Origin: an uncultured Parasphingopyxis sp.
GTDB taxonomy: Bacteria > Pseudomonadota > Alphaproteobacteria > Sphingomonadales > Sphingomonadaceae
Length of the DNA stretch: 64,000 nucleotides
Assembly (NCBI RefSeq): GCF_937129435.1
Contig: NZ_CAKZNF010000016.1
Location: forward strand, 1-64,000
Reading direction: 5' to 3'
The position numbers were made by a program, and so were the translations under genes. Under the pieces are notes generated by a model. That model was given only the letters and a program-made list of their open reading frames with translations. It was not told the origin of the DNA and ran no database searches. Below, piece after piece: positions 21,632 to 31,081 of the stretch (position 1 is its first letter; each line of letters begins with the position of its first letter).

Positions 21632-22600
21632 ATGGAAGCGCTCGTTACACTTTTCGGGATTGTCGCGATCCTGGCGATCATCTTCGTTATCGCTGGGATC
21701 AAGATCGTCCGGCAGGGCTATAATTACACGATCGAGTATTTCGGCCGTTTCACCGGCGTCGCACAGCCCGGATTCAACTTCTACATGCCCTTCTTCTATC
21801 GCGTCGGCCGCAAGGTGAACATGATGGAACAGGTGCTCGACATTCCGGGGCAGGAGATCATCACCAAGGACAATGCGATGATCTCTACCGACGGTGTCGT
21901 GTTCTTTCAGGTGCTTGATGCGGCGAAGGCGGCCTATGAGGTGTCGGACCTGTATGTGGCGATCCTCAACCTCGTGACGACGAACCTGCGTACGGTGATG
22001 GGATCGATGGACCTCGACGAAACGCTTTCGAAGCGCGACGAGATCAACGCGCGCCTGCTCGCGGTCGTCGACGATGCGACGACGCCCTGGGGCGTTAAGA
22101 TCACCCGCGTCGAGGTCAAGGACATTCGCCCGCCGATGGATATCGTCGAGGCGATGGGGCGGCAGATGAAGGCCGAACGCGAGAAACGCGCGGTGATCCT
22201 TGAGGCCGAGGGGCAGAAAACGTCCGAAATCCTGCGCGCCGAGGGCGAAAAGCAGTCTAACATCCTCGAGGCCGAGGGCCGGCGCGAAGCCGCGTTCCGC
22301 GATTCCGAGGCGCGCGAGCGCGAGGCCGAGGCCGAAGCGAAGGCCACGCAGATGGTGTCCGACGCGATCGCGGGCGGCAATGCGCAGGCGATCAACTATT
22401 TCATCGCGCAGGACTATGTGAAGACGGTCGGCGAGTTCGCCCGCTCGCCCAACGCCAAGACGATCCTGTTCCCGGTCGAAGCGACGCAGCTCATCGGCAC
22501 GCTGGGCGGGATTGGCGAGCTGGCCAGGGAAGCGCTGGGCAACAATGATTCGACGACCGCGCCCGGTCGTCCCCCCTCGGTCCGGCGCGACGGGAGCTAG
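21632..22600 (+). CDS. SPFH/Band 7 (stomatin-like) membrane protein
   Basis: 322 aa from ATG 21632, preceded by GGGGAGAAGC. One N-terminal membrane anchor (LVTLFGIVAILAIIFVIAG) is followed by a Band 7 domain (YTIEYFGRFTGVAQPGFNFY, ITKDNAMISTDGVVFFQV, RTVMGSMDLDETLSKRDEIN) and a long charged helix rich in EAEG repeats. The C-terminus shows NAKTILFPVEATQLIG. Slipin-type partners of NfeD scaffold membrane microdomains. The NfeD gene begins five bases after the stop. Confidence 0.94.
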   Translation: MEALVTLFGIVAILAIIFVIAGIKIVRQGYNYTIEYFGRFTGVAQPGFNFYMPFFYRVGRKVNMMEQVLDIPGQEIITKDNAMISTDGVVFFQVLDAAKAAYEVSDLYVAILNLVTTNLRTVMGSMDLDETLSKRDEINARLLAVVDDATTPWGVKITRVEVKDIRPPMDIVEAMGRQMKAEREKRAVILEAEGQKTSEILRAEGEKQSNILEAEGRREAAFRDSEAREREAEAEAKATQMVSDAIAGGNAQAINYFIAQDYVKTVGEFARSPNAKTILFPVEATQLIGTLGGIGELAREALGNNDSTTAPGRPPSVRRDGS

Positions 22601-22605
22601 GCTGA

Positions 22606-23067
22606 ATGAGCTGGGAGGATTTCACCAACGCCGAGTCGATCTGGGTACTCGTCGGGCTCGTCCTGCTGATCCTCGAGATGATCGCGCCCGGCGCCTATCT
22701 GATGTTCATCGGCGGGGCGGCATTGCTCACCGGAATATTGGGGTTCGTCTTCCCGCTTCCGTTGATTGCGGAGCTGGCGATCTTCGCTGTCTGTGCGGTG
22801 GGATCGGTTTATGTCGCGAAGCGCTGGTTCGACGTCTATCCGATCCTGTCGTCCTCGCCGCTTCTCAATTCGCGCATCGCGCAGATGATCGGGCAGACAG
22901 TCACGGTGGTCGAGCCGATCGAGCACGGCCAGGGGCGCGTGAAGGTCGGCGACAGCGTGTGGTCGGCCAGCGGACCCGATGCCGAAGTCGGGACGAAAAT
23001 GAAGATCACCGGCGCCGAAGGCAACCGGCTCGAAGTAGCACCGGTCGAAGCGTTGCCTAAACCCTAG
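22606..23067 (+). CDS. NfeD-family membrane protein
   Basis: 153 aa short NfeD. Two or three N-terminal membrane helices (WVLVGLVLLILEMIAPGAY, LMFIGGAALLTGILGFVF, LAIFAVCAVGSVYVA) precede an OB-fold tail (IGQTVTVVEPIEHGQGRVKV, GDSVWSASGPD). NfeD partners of stomatin-like proteins are nearly always adjacent, as here; the pair is probably one membrane-quality complex. Confidence 0.93.
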   Translation: MSWEDFTNAESIWVLVGLVLLILEMIAPGAYLMFIGGAALLTGILGFVFPLPLIAELAIFAVCAVGSVYVAKRWFDVYPILSSSPLLNSRIAQMIGQTVTVVEPIEHGQGRVKVGDSVWSASGPDAEVGTKMKITGAEGNRLEVAPVEALPKP

Positions 23068-23074
23068 ATTTCGC

Positions 23075-23392
23075 TCAGCGCTTGAACAGGCCCTTGGCCA
23101 TATCGGTCAGGTCGTTGATCGGATTGCCGTCCCCATCCTTGTCGATCATCCCTGAGAATTTCGACAGCGAGCCTTCGCCGCCGATCTGATCGACGATCCG
23201 GCTCAGCGTGCCGGTATCGAGACCCGTTTTGGCCGATGCGAGTTCCACCGTGTCGCCGTCCTCCTGATGCGAAAGACCGAGCGCCGAGATCGCCTTCTCT
23301 GCCATCGAGGGATCGATTCCGACTTTTTCGGCGAGGTTTTTCACATCGTCGGGCGCGCCGCCGATGCCTTGCAGGATCGAATTGAGGTCCAT
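23075..23392 (-). CDS. Small acidic protein with an EF-hand-like loop
   Basis: 105 aa from ATG 23392, which has a strong GGAGGAGCAG just upstream; an earlier ATG would add eleven residues. Composition is Asp/Gly-rich and it contains MIDKDGDGNPINDL, which looks like a calcium-binding DxDGDG loop, and a repeated IDxI/L helical pattern (NSILQGIGGAPDDVKNLAEK). It may be DUF937-like, but this is not certain. It converges on the nfeD gene and lies just upstream of, on the same strand as, nothing else obvious. Function unknown. Confidence 0.75.
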   Translation of the reverse strand: MDLNSILQGIGGAPDDVKNLAEKVGIDPSMAEKAISALGLSHQEDGDTVELASAKTGLDTGTLSRIVDQIGGEGSLSKFSGMIDKDGDGNPINDLTDMAKGLFKR

Positions 23393-23421
23393 GAATCTGC
23401 TCCTCCTAAGTCGCGGGTCCG

Positions 23422-25026
23422 TCAAGCGGCCGCGGGCGTCGGGGCCGCCTCGCGTACACCCTGATCGACATGCTCCTCGAACTGGGCGAAATTGTCGATG
23501 AAGAGCTTGACCAGCTTCGCTGCGGTCTCGTCATAGGCCGTGCCGTCGTCCCAGGTCGAACGCGGATCGAGGATCGCATCGTCGACACCCGGCACGGAAA
23601 CCGGAACCTCGAAGCCGAAATTCTCGTCGGTGCGGAATTCGGCATCGTTGAGCGATCCGTCCAGCGCCGCGTTGAGCAGCGCGCGCGTAGCCTTGATCGG
23701 CATCCGGCTGCCGGTGCCGTATTTGCCGCCGGTCCAGCCGGTGTTGACGAGCCAGCAATTGACGCCGCCCTTGGCGATGCGCTCCTTGAGGAGGTTGCCG
23801 TAGACGCTGGGGTGACGCGGCATGAATGGGGCACCAAAGCATGTCGAGAAGGTCGCCTCCGGCTCGGTGACGCCGATCTCGGTTCCGGCGACCTTGGCAG
23901 TGTAGCCGGACAGGAAATGATACATTGCCTGGTCGGGCGTCAGCTTGGCGATCGGGGGCAGCACGCCGAACGCGTCGGCGGTCAGCATGATGATGTTCTT
24001 CGGCACCGGGCCGAGATTGTCTTCCGAGGTGTTCGGAATGAAATCGATCGGATAGGCGCCGCGGCTGTTCTCGGCGAGGCTCGAATCGTCGAAATCGAGT
24101 TCGCGCGTCTCGGGATCCATGACGACATTTTCGAGTACGGTGCCGAAACGCCGCGTGGTCGAATAGATTTCCGGTTCCGCCTCTTCCGACAGCCGGATCA
24201 TCTTGGCATAGCAGCCGCCCTCGAAGTTGAAGACCGCCGTGTCCGACCAGCCATGCTCGTCGTCGCCGATCAGCGTGCGGCTCGCATCGGCCGACAGCGT
24301 CGTCTTGCCCGTGCCCGACAGACCGAAGAAGACCGCCGTGTCGCCCTCGGGCCCGATATTAGCCGAACAGTGCATCGGCATCACGCCCTTGGCGGGCAGG
24401 AGATAGTTGAGGATGCCGAAGACCGATTTCTTCATTTCGCCGGCATAGGCAGTGCCGCCGATCAGGATGAGCTTTTCGGAGAGATTGACCGCGATCACGG
24501 TCTCACTGCGCGTACCGTGCCGATCGGGGTCGGCCTTGAAGCTCGGCAGGTCGATGATGGTATATTCCGGTTCGAAACCGCCAAGTTCATCGGCTTCCGG
24601 CCGGCAAAGCATCGTGCGGATGAACAGATTCTGCCATGCCAATTCGTTGATCACGCGGACGCGCACCCGGTGTTCAGGCTGCGAACCGCCATGGAGATCC
24701 TGCACGAACAGCGTTTCGCGCTCGCCCACGGCTTTCAGGAAATCTTCCTTCAATGCCGCGAAATGCTCCGGCATCATCGGTACGTTGACCTTACCCCACC
24801 AGACGGTGTTCTCGGTTTCGGCGTCCTTGACGATGAACTTGTCGTTGGCCGAGCGGCCCGTGTGCTTGCCGGTTTCGACGACGAGCGGGCCGTGTTTGGC
24901 GAGGTGGCCTTCCCCCCGCTGCAGCGATGTCTCGACGAGCGGGGCGGTTTCCAAGTTCCAGTGAAGTTCGGCCCCGGTTTCAATGCCTTGGGCGGCGAGG
25001 TCGAATGCGGGTTTGCGGTCGGACAC
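23422..25026 (-). CDS. pckA: ATP-dependent phosphoenolpyruvate carboxykinase
   Basis: Forms PEP from oxaloacetate in gluconeogenesis. The chosen start is GTG at 25026 ([18 protein letters not shown]) because it follows GGAGGAAAAC at ideal spacing; an upstream frame start at 25050 is weaker. It contains [13 protein letters not shown], the kinase-1a P-loop [26 protein letters not shown] and [11 protein letters not shown]. 534 aa is standard. It is divergent from chvI, the regulator known in other Alphaproteobacteria to affect pckA; the 195-base gap is the likely control region. Confidence 0.97.
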   Translation of the reverse strand: MSDRKPAFDLAAQGIETGAELHWNLETAPLVETSLQRGEGHLAKHGPLVVETGKHTGRSANDKFIVKDAETENTVWWGKVNVPMMPEHFAALKEDFLKAVGERETLFVQDLHGGSQPEHRVRVRVINELAWQNLFIRTMLCRPEADELGGFEPEYTIIDLPSFKADPDRHGTRSETVIAVNLSEKLILIGGTAYAGEMKKSVFGILNYLLPAKGVMPMHCSANIGPEGDTAVFFGLSGTGKTTLSADASRTLIGDDEHGWSDTAVFNFEGGCYAKMIRLSEEAEPEIYSTTRRFGTVLENVVMDPETRELDFDDSSLAENSRGAYPIDFIPNTSEDNLGPVPKNIIMLTADAFGVLPPIAKLTPDQAMYHFLSGYTAKVAGTEIGVTEPEATFSTCFGAPFMPRHPSVYGNLLKERIAKGGVNCWLVNTGWTGGKYGTGSRMPIKATRALLNAALDGSLNDAEFRTDENFGFEVPVSVPGVDDAILDPRSTWDDGTAYDETAAKLVKLFIDNFAQFEEHVDQGVREAAPTPAAA

Positions 25027-25221
25027 GGTTTTCCTCCGGATGATCTGCACAGCATAGCGGGCGGCGAACGGGCACCGCGCTGTCTTTCCTTTGCCTAAGC
25101 ACGGCTACGGCACGAATTCAACGCATGAAGCGCCGGTTGGGGGATATTTCGCGCCCATTGCTCCCCGCTCTGTGCATGGCTAGTCACACGCACATAGATC
25201 CGGAGGATTACGAAAAATTTC

Positions 25222-25929
25222 ATGACCGCCACCATCGCGCTTGTCGACGACGACAAGAACATCCTCACATCGGTATCGATCGCCTTGCAGTCAGAGGGCT
25301 TTGCGACGCGCATCTATTCGGATGGCGAGACCGCGCTGAAGGCGATCGTCGACAACCCGCCCGATCTCGCCGTCCTCGATATCAAGATGCCGCGGATGGA
25401 CGGGATGGAGCTGCTCCGGCGCCTGCGCGAAAAAACGGCCGTTCCGGTCATCTTCCTGACCTCGAAGGATGACGAGCTGGACGAAGCGCTTGGTCTCGCC
25501 ATGGGAGCCGACGATTATATCTCCAAACCCTTTTCGCAGCGGCTGCTGATTGCGCGGATTAAGGCGATTCTCCGGCGGGCCGAGCTGTCGGCGGGTAAGC
25601 GGGACAGTGATACCGACGAACCGGCCGAAACGATCGTGCGCGGCCGCCTCGAAATGGATCCGGCGCGGCACCGCGTGAACTGGGACGGCGACAATGTCAC
25701 GCTGACCGTGACCGAATTCATGATCCTCGAATCGCTGGCTCAGCGCCCCGGCATCGTGAAATCGCGCGACCAGTTGATGGACGCCGCCTATACCGACGAC
25801 GTCTATGTCGACGATCGCACCATCGACAGCCATATCAAGCGGCTCCGGCGCAAGTTCCGCCAGGTCGATCCCGAATTCGACGCGATCGAGACGCTCTACG
25901 GTGTCGGCTATCGATTCGCCGAAGAATAA
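25222..25929 (+). CDS. chvI: ChvI-type response regulator (OmpR family)
   Basis: 235 aa. The receiver domain has acidic DDD near the N-terminus, phosphoacceptor Asp53 in [16 protein letters not shown], and Lys in [11 protein letters not shown]. It is followed by a winged-helix DNA-binding domain ([44 protein letters not shown]). It is the first gene of the run, one base ahead of the sensor gene. In other Alphaproteobacteria ChvI controls envelope and exopolysaccharide genes under acid or wall stress. Confidence 0.95.
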   Translation: MTATIALVDDDKNILTSVSIALQSEGFATRIYSDGETALKAIVDNPPDLAVLDIKMPRMDGMELLRRLREKTAVPVIFLTSKDDELDEALGLAMGADDYISKPFSQRLLIARIKAILRRAELSAGKRDSDTDEPAETIVRGRLEMDPARHRVNWDGDNVTLTVTEFMILESLAQRPGIVKSRDQLMDAAYTDDVYVDDRTIDSHIKRLRRKFRQVDPEFDAIETLYGVGYRFAEE

Positions 25930-25930
25930 C

Positions 25931-27481
25931 GTGCGTCATCGCGACGAACTCGAGCTGCGCTGGTCGGCCCGATGGTCGCTCACCAGCCGCATTCTCGCTG
26001 TCAACATCCTCGCTCTGGCGATGCTGGCCGGGAGCTTCTTCTGGCTCGACAGCTATCGTATCCGCTTGCTCGACGAACGCCTCGCCCAGACCCAGACAGA
26101 GGCCGCGCTGATCGCCAGCGCGCTCGATGGCGTCGGGGGCGCCGAACGTGAACGGCTGGCCGTCGAACTCGGCGAAAGCAGCCGCAACCGGATTCGGATA
26201 TATGCCCAGGAGGGCCCGTTGTTGCTCGACAGCTGGGCGCTGGGGCCACCCACATATGAAATGCGCGACCCGGCGACCGAGCCCTGGAAACGCCACGTTG
26301 CCCGGTGGATGGATCAGGCCATCGAGACCGTCGTCGGTGCCGAAAGACTGCCGCCTTATCCCGATCCTGCCGTCGATACGCTTTCGAAATGGCCTTCCGC
26401 GGTCGCAGCGCGCGACGGGAACCCGGAATCTTCGCGGCTGATGCTGGCCGAGGATCGGACGCCGATGGTCGCGGCGGCCGTGCGCATGCAGGACGAAGAC
26501 GGTGCGGTGCTTCTCGTCACCGGCAATGCGCGCGACATTCGCGGCAATGTGCGCGACGAGCGGCTGCGGCTGGCCATCATCATCGCGATCGCGGCGTTGA
26601 TCTCGGTGCTGCTCTCGCTCTTCCTGGCGCGTACGATCGTGCGGCCCTTGCGGCGGCTGGCCTTGGCCGCTCAGCGGGTGCGGCTGGGGCGCGCGCGTGA
26701 GGTGGTCGTGCCGCGCCTTCCCTCGCGCCGTGACGAGATCGGCCTGCTGGCGCGGGCACTGTCGGACATGAGCCAGGCTTTGCGGCTCAGGATCGACGCG
26801 ACCGAGGCTTTTGCCGCCGATGTGGCGCACGAACTCAAAAATCCGCTCGCCTCGCTGCATTCGGCCGTCGATTCGCTCTCGCGCGTCGACGATCCCGAGC
26901 TCCAGAGGCAGCTGCTCGATGTGATCCGGGACGATGCGCGGAGGCTCGACCGGTTGATCACGGATATCGCTGATGCATCGCGACTCGATGCGGAACTCAG
27001 CCGCGCCGACTTCGAAATCGTCGATATCGGCCGCCTCGTCGAAACCATCCTCGCAGCGCGCGAGGCACGGGGCCTCGACGGCAACGTCAAGATCGCCTTT
27101 GCCCGTCCGCGATTGGGGGCGGCGCGCGTGCTGGGAGACGAATCGCGGCTGGCGCGCGTCATCGGAAACCTGCTCGACAACGCGGTGTCCTTTTCGCCTG
27201 AGAATGGCATCGTGCGAATCGGCGCCACCGGCGACGGCGAGAATGTTGTGGTGACCGTGGAGGACGAAGGCCCGGGCGTACCCTCCGATATCCGCGACGA
27301 AATATTCCTGCGCTTCCATTCGATCAGGCCCGAAAAGGAAGATTTCGGCAAGCATTCGGGTCTGGGTCTCGCTATCGCAAAGACCATAGTCGAAGGCCAT
27401 GACGGGACGATCCGCGTCGAGGATCGCGACGATTCGTCGCGCGGTGCGCGTTTCGTTATCATCCTGCCGATGGCATCATGA
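25931..27481 (+). CDS. chvG: ChvG-type sensor histidine kinase
   Basis: 516 aa from GTG 25931 (VRHRDELELRWSARW), one base after chvI. Two membrane helices (ILAVNILALAMLAGSFFW and LAIIIAIAALISVLLSLFLA) bracket a periplasmic sensor of about 200 residues. HAMP (RTIVRPLRRLALAAQ), the H-box ADVAHELKNPLASL with His300, N-box NLLDNAV, and G-boxes VEDEGPGVP and HSGLGLAIAKTIVEGH follow. The stop overlaps the rapZ ATG by four bases, so nothing is encoded between them. Confidence 0.94.
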   Translation: MRHRDELELRWSARWSLTSRILAVNILALAMLAGSFFWLDSYRIRLLDERLAQTQTEAALIASALDGVGGAERERLAVELGESSRNRIRIYAQEGPLLLDSWALGPPTYEMRDPATEPWKRHVARWMDQAIETVVGAERLPPYPDPAVDTLSKWPSAVAARDGNPESSRLMLAEDRTPMVAAAVRMQDEDGAVLLVTGNARDIRGNVRDERLRLAIIIAIAALISVLLSLFLARTIVRPLRRLALAAQRVRLGRAREVVVPRLPSRRDEIGLLARALSDMSQALRLRIDATEAFAADVAHELKNPLASLHSAVDSLSRVDDPELQRQLLDVIRDDARRLDRLITDIADASRLDAELSRADFEIVDIGRLVETILAAREARGLDGNVKIAFARPRLGAARVLGDESRLARVIGNLLDNAVSFSPENGIVRIGATGDGENVVVTVEDEGPGVPSDIRDEIFLRFHSIRPEKEDFGKHSGLGLAIAKTIVEGHDGTIRVEDRDDSSRGARFVIILPMAS

Positions 27482-28419
27482 CCGATCGCGACGAACCCCA
27501 ACGCATCCTCCTCGTTACCGGCATGTCCGGTGCGGGCAAGTCGACCGCGCTGCGCACATTCGAGGATATGGGCTGGGAAACGGTCGACAATCTGCCGCTG
27601 AGCCTGTTCGATCAACTTCTCGAATCGCCCCGGTCGCTTGACCGCCAGGCGGCCGATCGATCGATCGCCATCGGAATCGACAGCCGCACGCGCGGTTTTG
27701 ACGCCGGTGCGATCGTCGAGCGCATCAAGACGCTGGAATCCGATCATGATTTCCGGATTGAGACGCTGTTCCTCGATTGCAACGCTGCCGAGCTGGAACG
27801 TCGTTTCTCCGAGACGCGCCGCCGCCATCCGCAGGCGCAGGACCGGCCCGCCGCGCAGGGAATCCTGATCGAACGCGACATGATGATGCCGCTCCGCCGC
27901 TGGGCCGAGCATGTCATCGACACGTCCGACAGCTCCGCGAACGATCTGCGTGTCGAGCTGCGCAACCGTTTCTCGCGCCAGGCCGGACAGGAGATGACGG
28001 TGACCATCGCCTCTTTCGGCTTTGCGCGCGGAATCCTGCGTAACGCCGATATGGTGTTCGACATGCGCTTCTTGCGCAATCCGCATTGGGACGAGACGCT
28101 CAGGCCGATGACGGGAAAAGACGAGGCAGTGGGCGACTATATCGCCGAGGATCCGGCCTATGAGGATGCGGTCGGGCGGATGGAGGAACTGCTGGTCACC
28201 TTGCTTCCGCGCTACCGCGCCGAAGGAAAGGCCTATGTTACCATCGCATTCGGCTGTACAGGCGGCCGCCATCGTTCGGTGCACGTTGCCGAGCGTGTTG
28301 CACAACGGTTGCGTGATAGCGGATTTTCGCCCACGGTCGCGCACCGCGATTTGGCCCACCCGTCACTCGATACGATCGAGCGGACGGCGGGGGACGGAAA
28401 CGGGAACGCAGGTGGCTGA
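27478..28419 (+). CDS. rapZ: RapZ/YvcJ-family nucleotide-binding protein
   Basis: 313 aa. The N-terminal P-loop is LLVTGMSGAGKSTALRTFED, with the family block GWETVDNLPL shortly after. The C-terminal domain has FGCTGGRHRSVHVAERVAQ, the conserved signature of RapZ. Family members bind RNA or control amino-sugar synthesis in Enterobacteria and have GTPase activity in Firmicutes. In Alphaproteobacteria they lie inside the chvIG-PTS cluster, as here. It starts by ATGA overlap on chvG and abuts the EIIA gene with no gap. Confidence 0.95.
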   Translation: MTDRDEPQRILLVTGMSGAGKSTALRTFEDMGWETVDNLPLSLFDQLLESPRSLDRQAADRSIAIGIDSRTRGFDAGAIVERIKTLESDHDFRIETLFLDCNAAELERRFSETRRRHPQAQDRPAAQGILIERDMMMPLRRWAEHVIDTSDSSANDLRVELRNRFSRQAGQEMTVTIASFGFARGILRNADMVFDMRFLRNPHWDETLRPMTGKDEAVGDYIAEDPAYEDAVGRMEELLVTLLPRYRAEGKAYVTIAFGCTGGRHRSVHVAERVAQRLRDSGFSPTVAHRDLAHPSLDTIERTAGDGNGNAGG

Positions 28420-28824
28420 ATGATCGGTTTGGTTCTGGTGACGCATGGCAATCTTGCCCGCGAGTTCATCGTCGCGATGGAACATGTTGTCGGCGCACAA
28501 AAGCAGATCGAGGCGGTCTGCATCGGTCCGGACGACGATATGGAGGAGCGCCGCGAAGACATCGCCAGGGCCGTGAAAGAGGTCGACAGCGAGCGGGGCG
28601 TGATCATCCTGACGGATCTGTTCGGCGGAACGCCGTCGAATCTGTCGATTTCGCTGATGGAGCCCGATCGGGTCGAGGTTATCGCCGGGATGAACCTGCC
28701 GATGCTCATTCGGCTGGCCGGCGCGCGGCAGTCGATGGACGTCGCCGATGCGGTCACGGCAGCGCGTGAGGCAGGAACGAAATATATCTCCGTCGCTTCC
28801 GAAATCCTGGGGCAGGCGGCGTGA
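28420..28824 (+). CDS. PTS EIIA component of the mannose family (nitrogen/regulatory PTS)
   Basis: 134 aa EIIA-Man fold. MIGLVLVTHGNLAREFI carries the phosphoacceptor His9; LTDLFGGTPSNLSI is the second family motif. No EIIB or EIIC component is encoded nearby, so the role is regulatory and not sugar transport. It abuts rapZ and overlaps HPr by GTGA. Confidence 0.93.
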   Translation: MIGLVLVTHGNLAREFIVAMEHVVGAQKQIEAVCIGPDDDMEERREDIARAVKEVDSERGVIILTDLFGGTPSNLSISLMEPDRVEVIAGMNLPMLIRLAGARQSMDVADAVTAAREAGTKYISVASEILGQAA

Positions 28825-29096
28825 CCAGCCGCGTCGAGCGGACGGTCGTGATCGCCAACCAGCGCGGTCTGCACGCGCGCGCGAGCAGCAAATTCGTGAC
28901 GCTCGTCAGCGAGCTCGAGACGGAGGTCGAAGTCAGCCGGGAGGGCAATGTTGTGGCGGGTTCGTCGATCTTAGACCTGATGATGCTCGGCGCGGCCATG
29001 GGCGATTCAATCGTTATCGCCGCTGAGGGGGACAATGCGGAAGAAGCGGTGAATCGGCTCGCCGATCTGGTCGAGTCCAAATTCGGGGAGGAATGA
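28821..29096 (+). CDS. ptsH: Phosphocarrier protein HPr
   Basis: 91 aa from a GTG overlapping the EIIA stop. NQRGLHARASSKFV has the active-site His18; AGSSILDLMMLGAAMGDS includes Ser49 at the position that HPr kinase phosphorylates in other species. Enzyme I is not encoded in the window. The Ser site is retained although no hprK is present at the usual place in this operon. Confidence 0.95.
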   Translation: MTSRVERTVVIANQRGLHARASSKFVTLVSELETEVEVSREGNVVAGSSILDLMMLGAAMGDSIVIAAEGDNAEEAVNRLADLVESKFGEE

Positions 29097-29099
29097 CCC

Positions 29100-29900
29100 C
29101 TGCCCCGCGACATCACGGCGTTTTCCAATCCGACGATCAAACTGGCCCGTTCGCTCCGCGACAAGAAGCATCGCCGGCGTGAAGGCCTGTTTCTCGTTGA
29201 AGGGTTGCGCATCCTGTCCGAAGCGCAGGACAGCGGGCGGCTTCCCGAGCAAATCTTCTTCGCGGCCGAGAGCGAAGCGCATGCGCGGGTCGATGGCCTG
29301 ATCGCGGCCGTCGAGGCGGCAGGTGGCGATGCCGTGCGGACGACACCGGCGCTGATCTCCAAATTGTCGGGCAAGGACAATCCGCAGTCGGTCGTCGGCG
29401 TTTTTCGCGAATGGGACGTTTCGCTTGAAGCGATCGAGCGAGACACCGCTCCGATCTGGATCGTCGCCCAGGCACTGCGCGACCCGGGCAATCTCGGGAC
29501 GATCCTGCGAACCGGCGATGCCGTCGGCGCGGGCGGCCTGATCCTGATCGACGATTGTACGGATCCCTTTTCGGTGGAGGCGGTGCGTGCCTCGATGGGG
29601 GCCATCTTTACGCAACGCATAGCGATGGCGCGGTGGGATGATTTTCTGCCCTGGATTCGCGGCGGCGCCGGGCAATTGATCGGAACCTCTCTGGAAGGCG
29701 CTATCGACTATCAGGAACCGCGATATGAGCGACCGGCCTTCCTGTTGGTCGGCAATGAATCCGCCGGGCTTCCCGCGGACTATGCTGCGCAATGCGATAT
29801 CACGGTCAAAATCCCGATGATGGGCCGGGCGGACAGCCTGAACGCGGCGATGGCGACGGCCGTGATGGCCTATGAGTTGCTCAACCAGTTTCGCCGATGA
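29100..29900 (+). CDS. TrmH/SpoU-family RNA 2'-O-methyltransferase with apparent CTG start
   Basis: The family N-terminus is PRDITAFSNPTIKLARSLRD, encoded directly from 29103. The only codon ahead of it before an in-frame stop (TGA at 29094) is CCC and then CTG at 29100, with GGGGAGGAATG upstream, so CTG is the likely initiator; 266 aa results. The SPOUT knot motifs are present: LRDPGNLGTILRTGDAVGA, LIDDCTDPFSVEAVRASMG, VGNESAGLP and IPMMGRADSLNAAMA. The specific RNA target is unknown. It lies four bases after ptsH and overlaps the next gene by ATGA. Confidence 0.9.
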   Translation: MPRDITAFSNPTIKLARSLRDKKHRRREGLFLVEGLRILSEAQDSGRLPEQIFFAAESEAHARVDGLIAAVEAAGGDAVRTTPALISKLSGKDNPQSVVGVFREWDVSLEAIERDTAPIWIVAQALRDPGNLGTILRTGDAVGAGGLILIDDCTDPFSVEAVRASMGAIFTQRIAMARWDDFLPWIRGGAGQLIGTSLEGAIDYQEPRYERPAFLLVGNESAGLPADYAAQCDITVKIPMMGRADSLNAAMATAVMAYELLNQFRR

Positions 29901-31081
29901 GCGCCGTTCGCCGCCGCCTCGTCCTCTATCTGAGCGGCTTCGATCCGCGCGGCGTGCGCTATTATCATCAGCTTTACCGGGCGGAGGCGGACAAGCAGGC
30001 GGCGCTCGGCGGCTATCGGATTTCGGTAGGAAGGCGCGAGCGGATCGACGACCACTTGCTGCGCTGGGACCTGCGCTATGAAGACGCTGAGGGCGCAGTC
30101 GAAACCGAATATCTCTATTGCGAGTGGGACGACATCGTCCGCCGCTTCTGGGTCAAGCATCCGCTGAAGCTGGCGCGCGTGACGCTCAGCGCGTCGCTCC
30201 ATGCGCTGCGGAACGGGATCTTTCAGAACACATTGCGGTGGAGTTGGCCTGCCTTTGTCACGGCCACCATGCCGGCGCTGCTCTTGGTTGGGCTGATATT
30301 GCTGACGCTCGCCTTTGCCGGCGCGGGTTATGCGCTGTTCGGATGGGCAGGGCTGGCTGGCGGATTAATCCTCGGCTTCGGCCTGTTGTGGCTCGCCTAT
30401 CGTCTGGAGCAGAAGTTCAACCTGACCTGGGTCGGGCGGATACTCGGTTTCCACGAAGCCGAGGACAAGAGCGGCACCGAGATGCTCGAAAAGCGCCGTG
30501 ACGATTTCGCGGTCCTGTTGCGCGAACGGCTGGCGCGGGGCGGCGTCGACGAGATTCTCGTCGCGGGGCACAGCTATGGCGCGGCCTTGGCGATCTCGGT
30601 CGTTGCACGGGCGCTCGGTTCGGTGACGGCCGACACCCCTCGCCTGTCGCTGCTGACGCTCGGCCAGACGGTGATGTGGCTCGCCTGGCTCCCCCAGGCG
30701 GAACGGACTCGCGCCGAGATCGCGGCGGCGGCCTGCGATGACCGGATCGACTGGATCGACATCTCCGCTCCGCCCGATGGCGCCTGCTTCGCGCTCGTCG
30801 ACCCCTATACGGCGATCGGAGACCGGCAAACCGACCGCAAGAACCCCAAGCTCCTGAACGCGAAGTTCCACGAGATCATGGCCGATGAGGATTACGCCAA
30901 AGGCTCGCGCGACTGGATGCGCCTGCATTTCCAGTACATTATGGCCGGTGCAAAACCCGCCGAGTACGACTATTTCGCCACTACAGCGGGACCGCAGACG
31001 CTTGGCGATCGTTTCGCGACCCGCTCGTCGGTGCGCGATTTCACCCGCCTGCGGCGAGGGTCTATGAAGGACGTCCGATGA
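29897..31081 (+). CDS. Membrane-anchored alpha/beta-hydrolase-like protein
   Basis: 394 aa. The opening RRLVLYLSGFDPRGVRYYH resembles the first strand of an alpha/beta hydrolase. Two hydrophobic helices follow (PALLLVGLILLTLAFAGAG and WAGLAGGLILGFGLLWLAY, about residues 125-170). A nucleophile elbow VAGHSYGAALAI comes later, with Ser226. Possible acid/base residues lie in the C-terminal half, but I could not assign them. It starts by ATGA overlap on trmH and ends by ATGA overlap on the P450. Probably an esterase or lipase; the substrate is unknown. Confidence 0.8.
   Translation: MSAVRRRLVLYLSGFDPRGVRYYHQLYRAEADKQAALGGYRISVGRRERIDDHLLRWDLRYEDAEGAVETEYLYCEWDDIVRRFWVKHPLKLARVTLSASLHALRNGIFQNTLRWSWPAFVTATMPALLLVGLILLTLAFAGAGYALFGWAGLAGGLILGFGLLWLAYRLEQKFNLTWVGRILGFHEAEDKSGTEMLEKRRDDFAVLLRERLARGGVDEILVAGHSYGAALAISVVARALGSVTADTPRLSLLTLGQTVMWLAWLPQAERTRAEIAAAACDDRIDWIDISAPPDGACFALVDPYTAIGDRQTDRKNPKLLNAKFHEIMADEDYAKGSRDWMRLHFQYIMAGAKPAEYDYFATTAGPQTLGDRFATRSSVRDFTRLRRGSMKDVR

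Noticed and set aside
23470-25098. 542-codon open frame opposite pckA
   Set aside because: Complement of a complete PEP carboxykinase with P-loop.
25835-28359. Two long minus-strand frames under chvG and rapZ
   Set aside because: chvG and rapZ have all kinase and P-loop motifs on the plus strand; the minus frames are composition artefacts.
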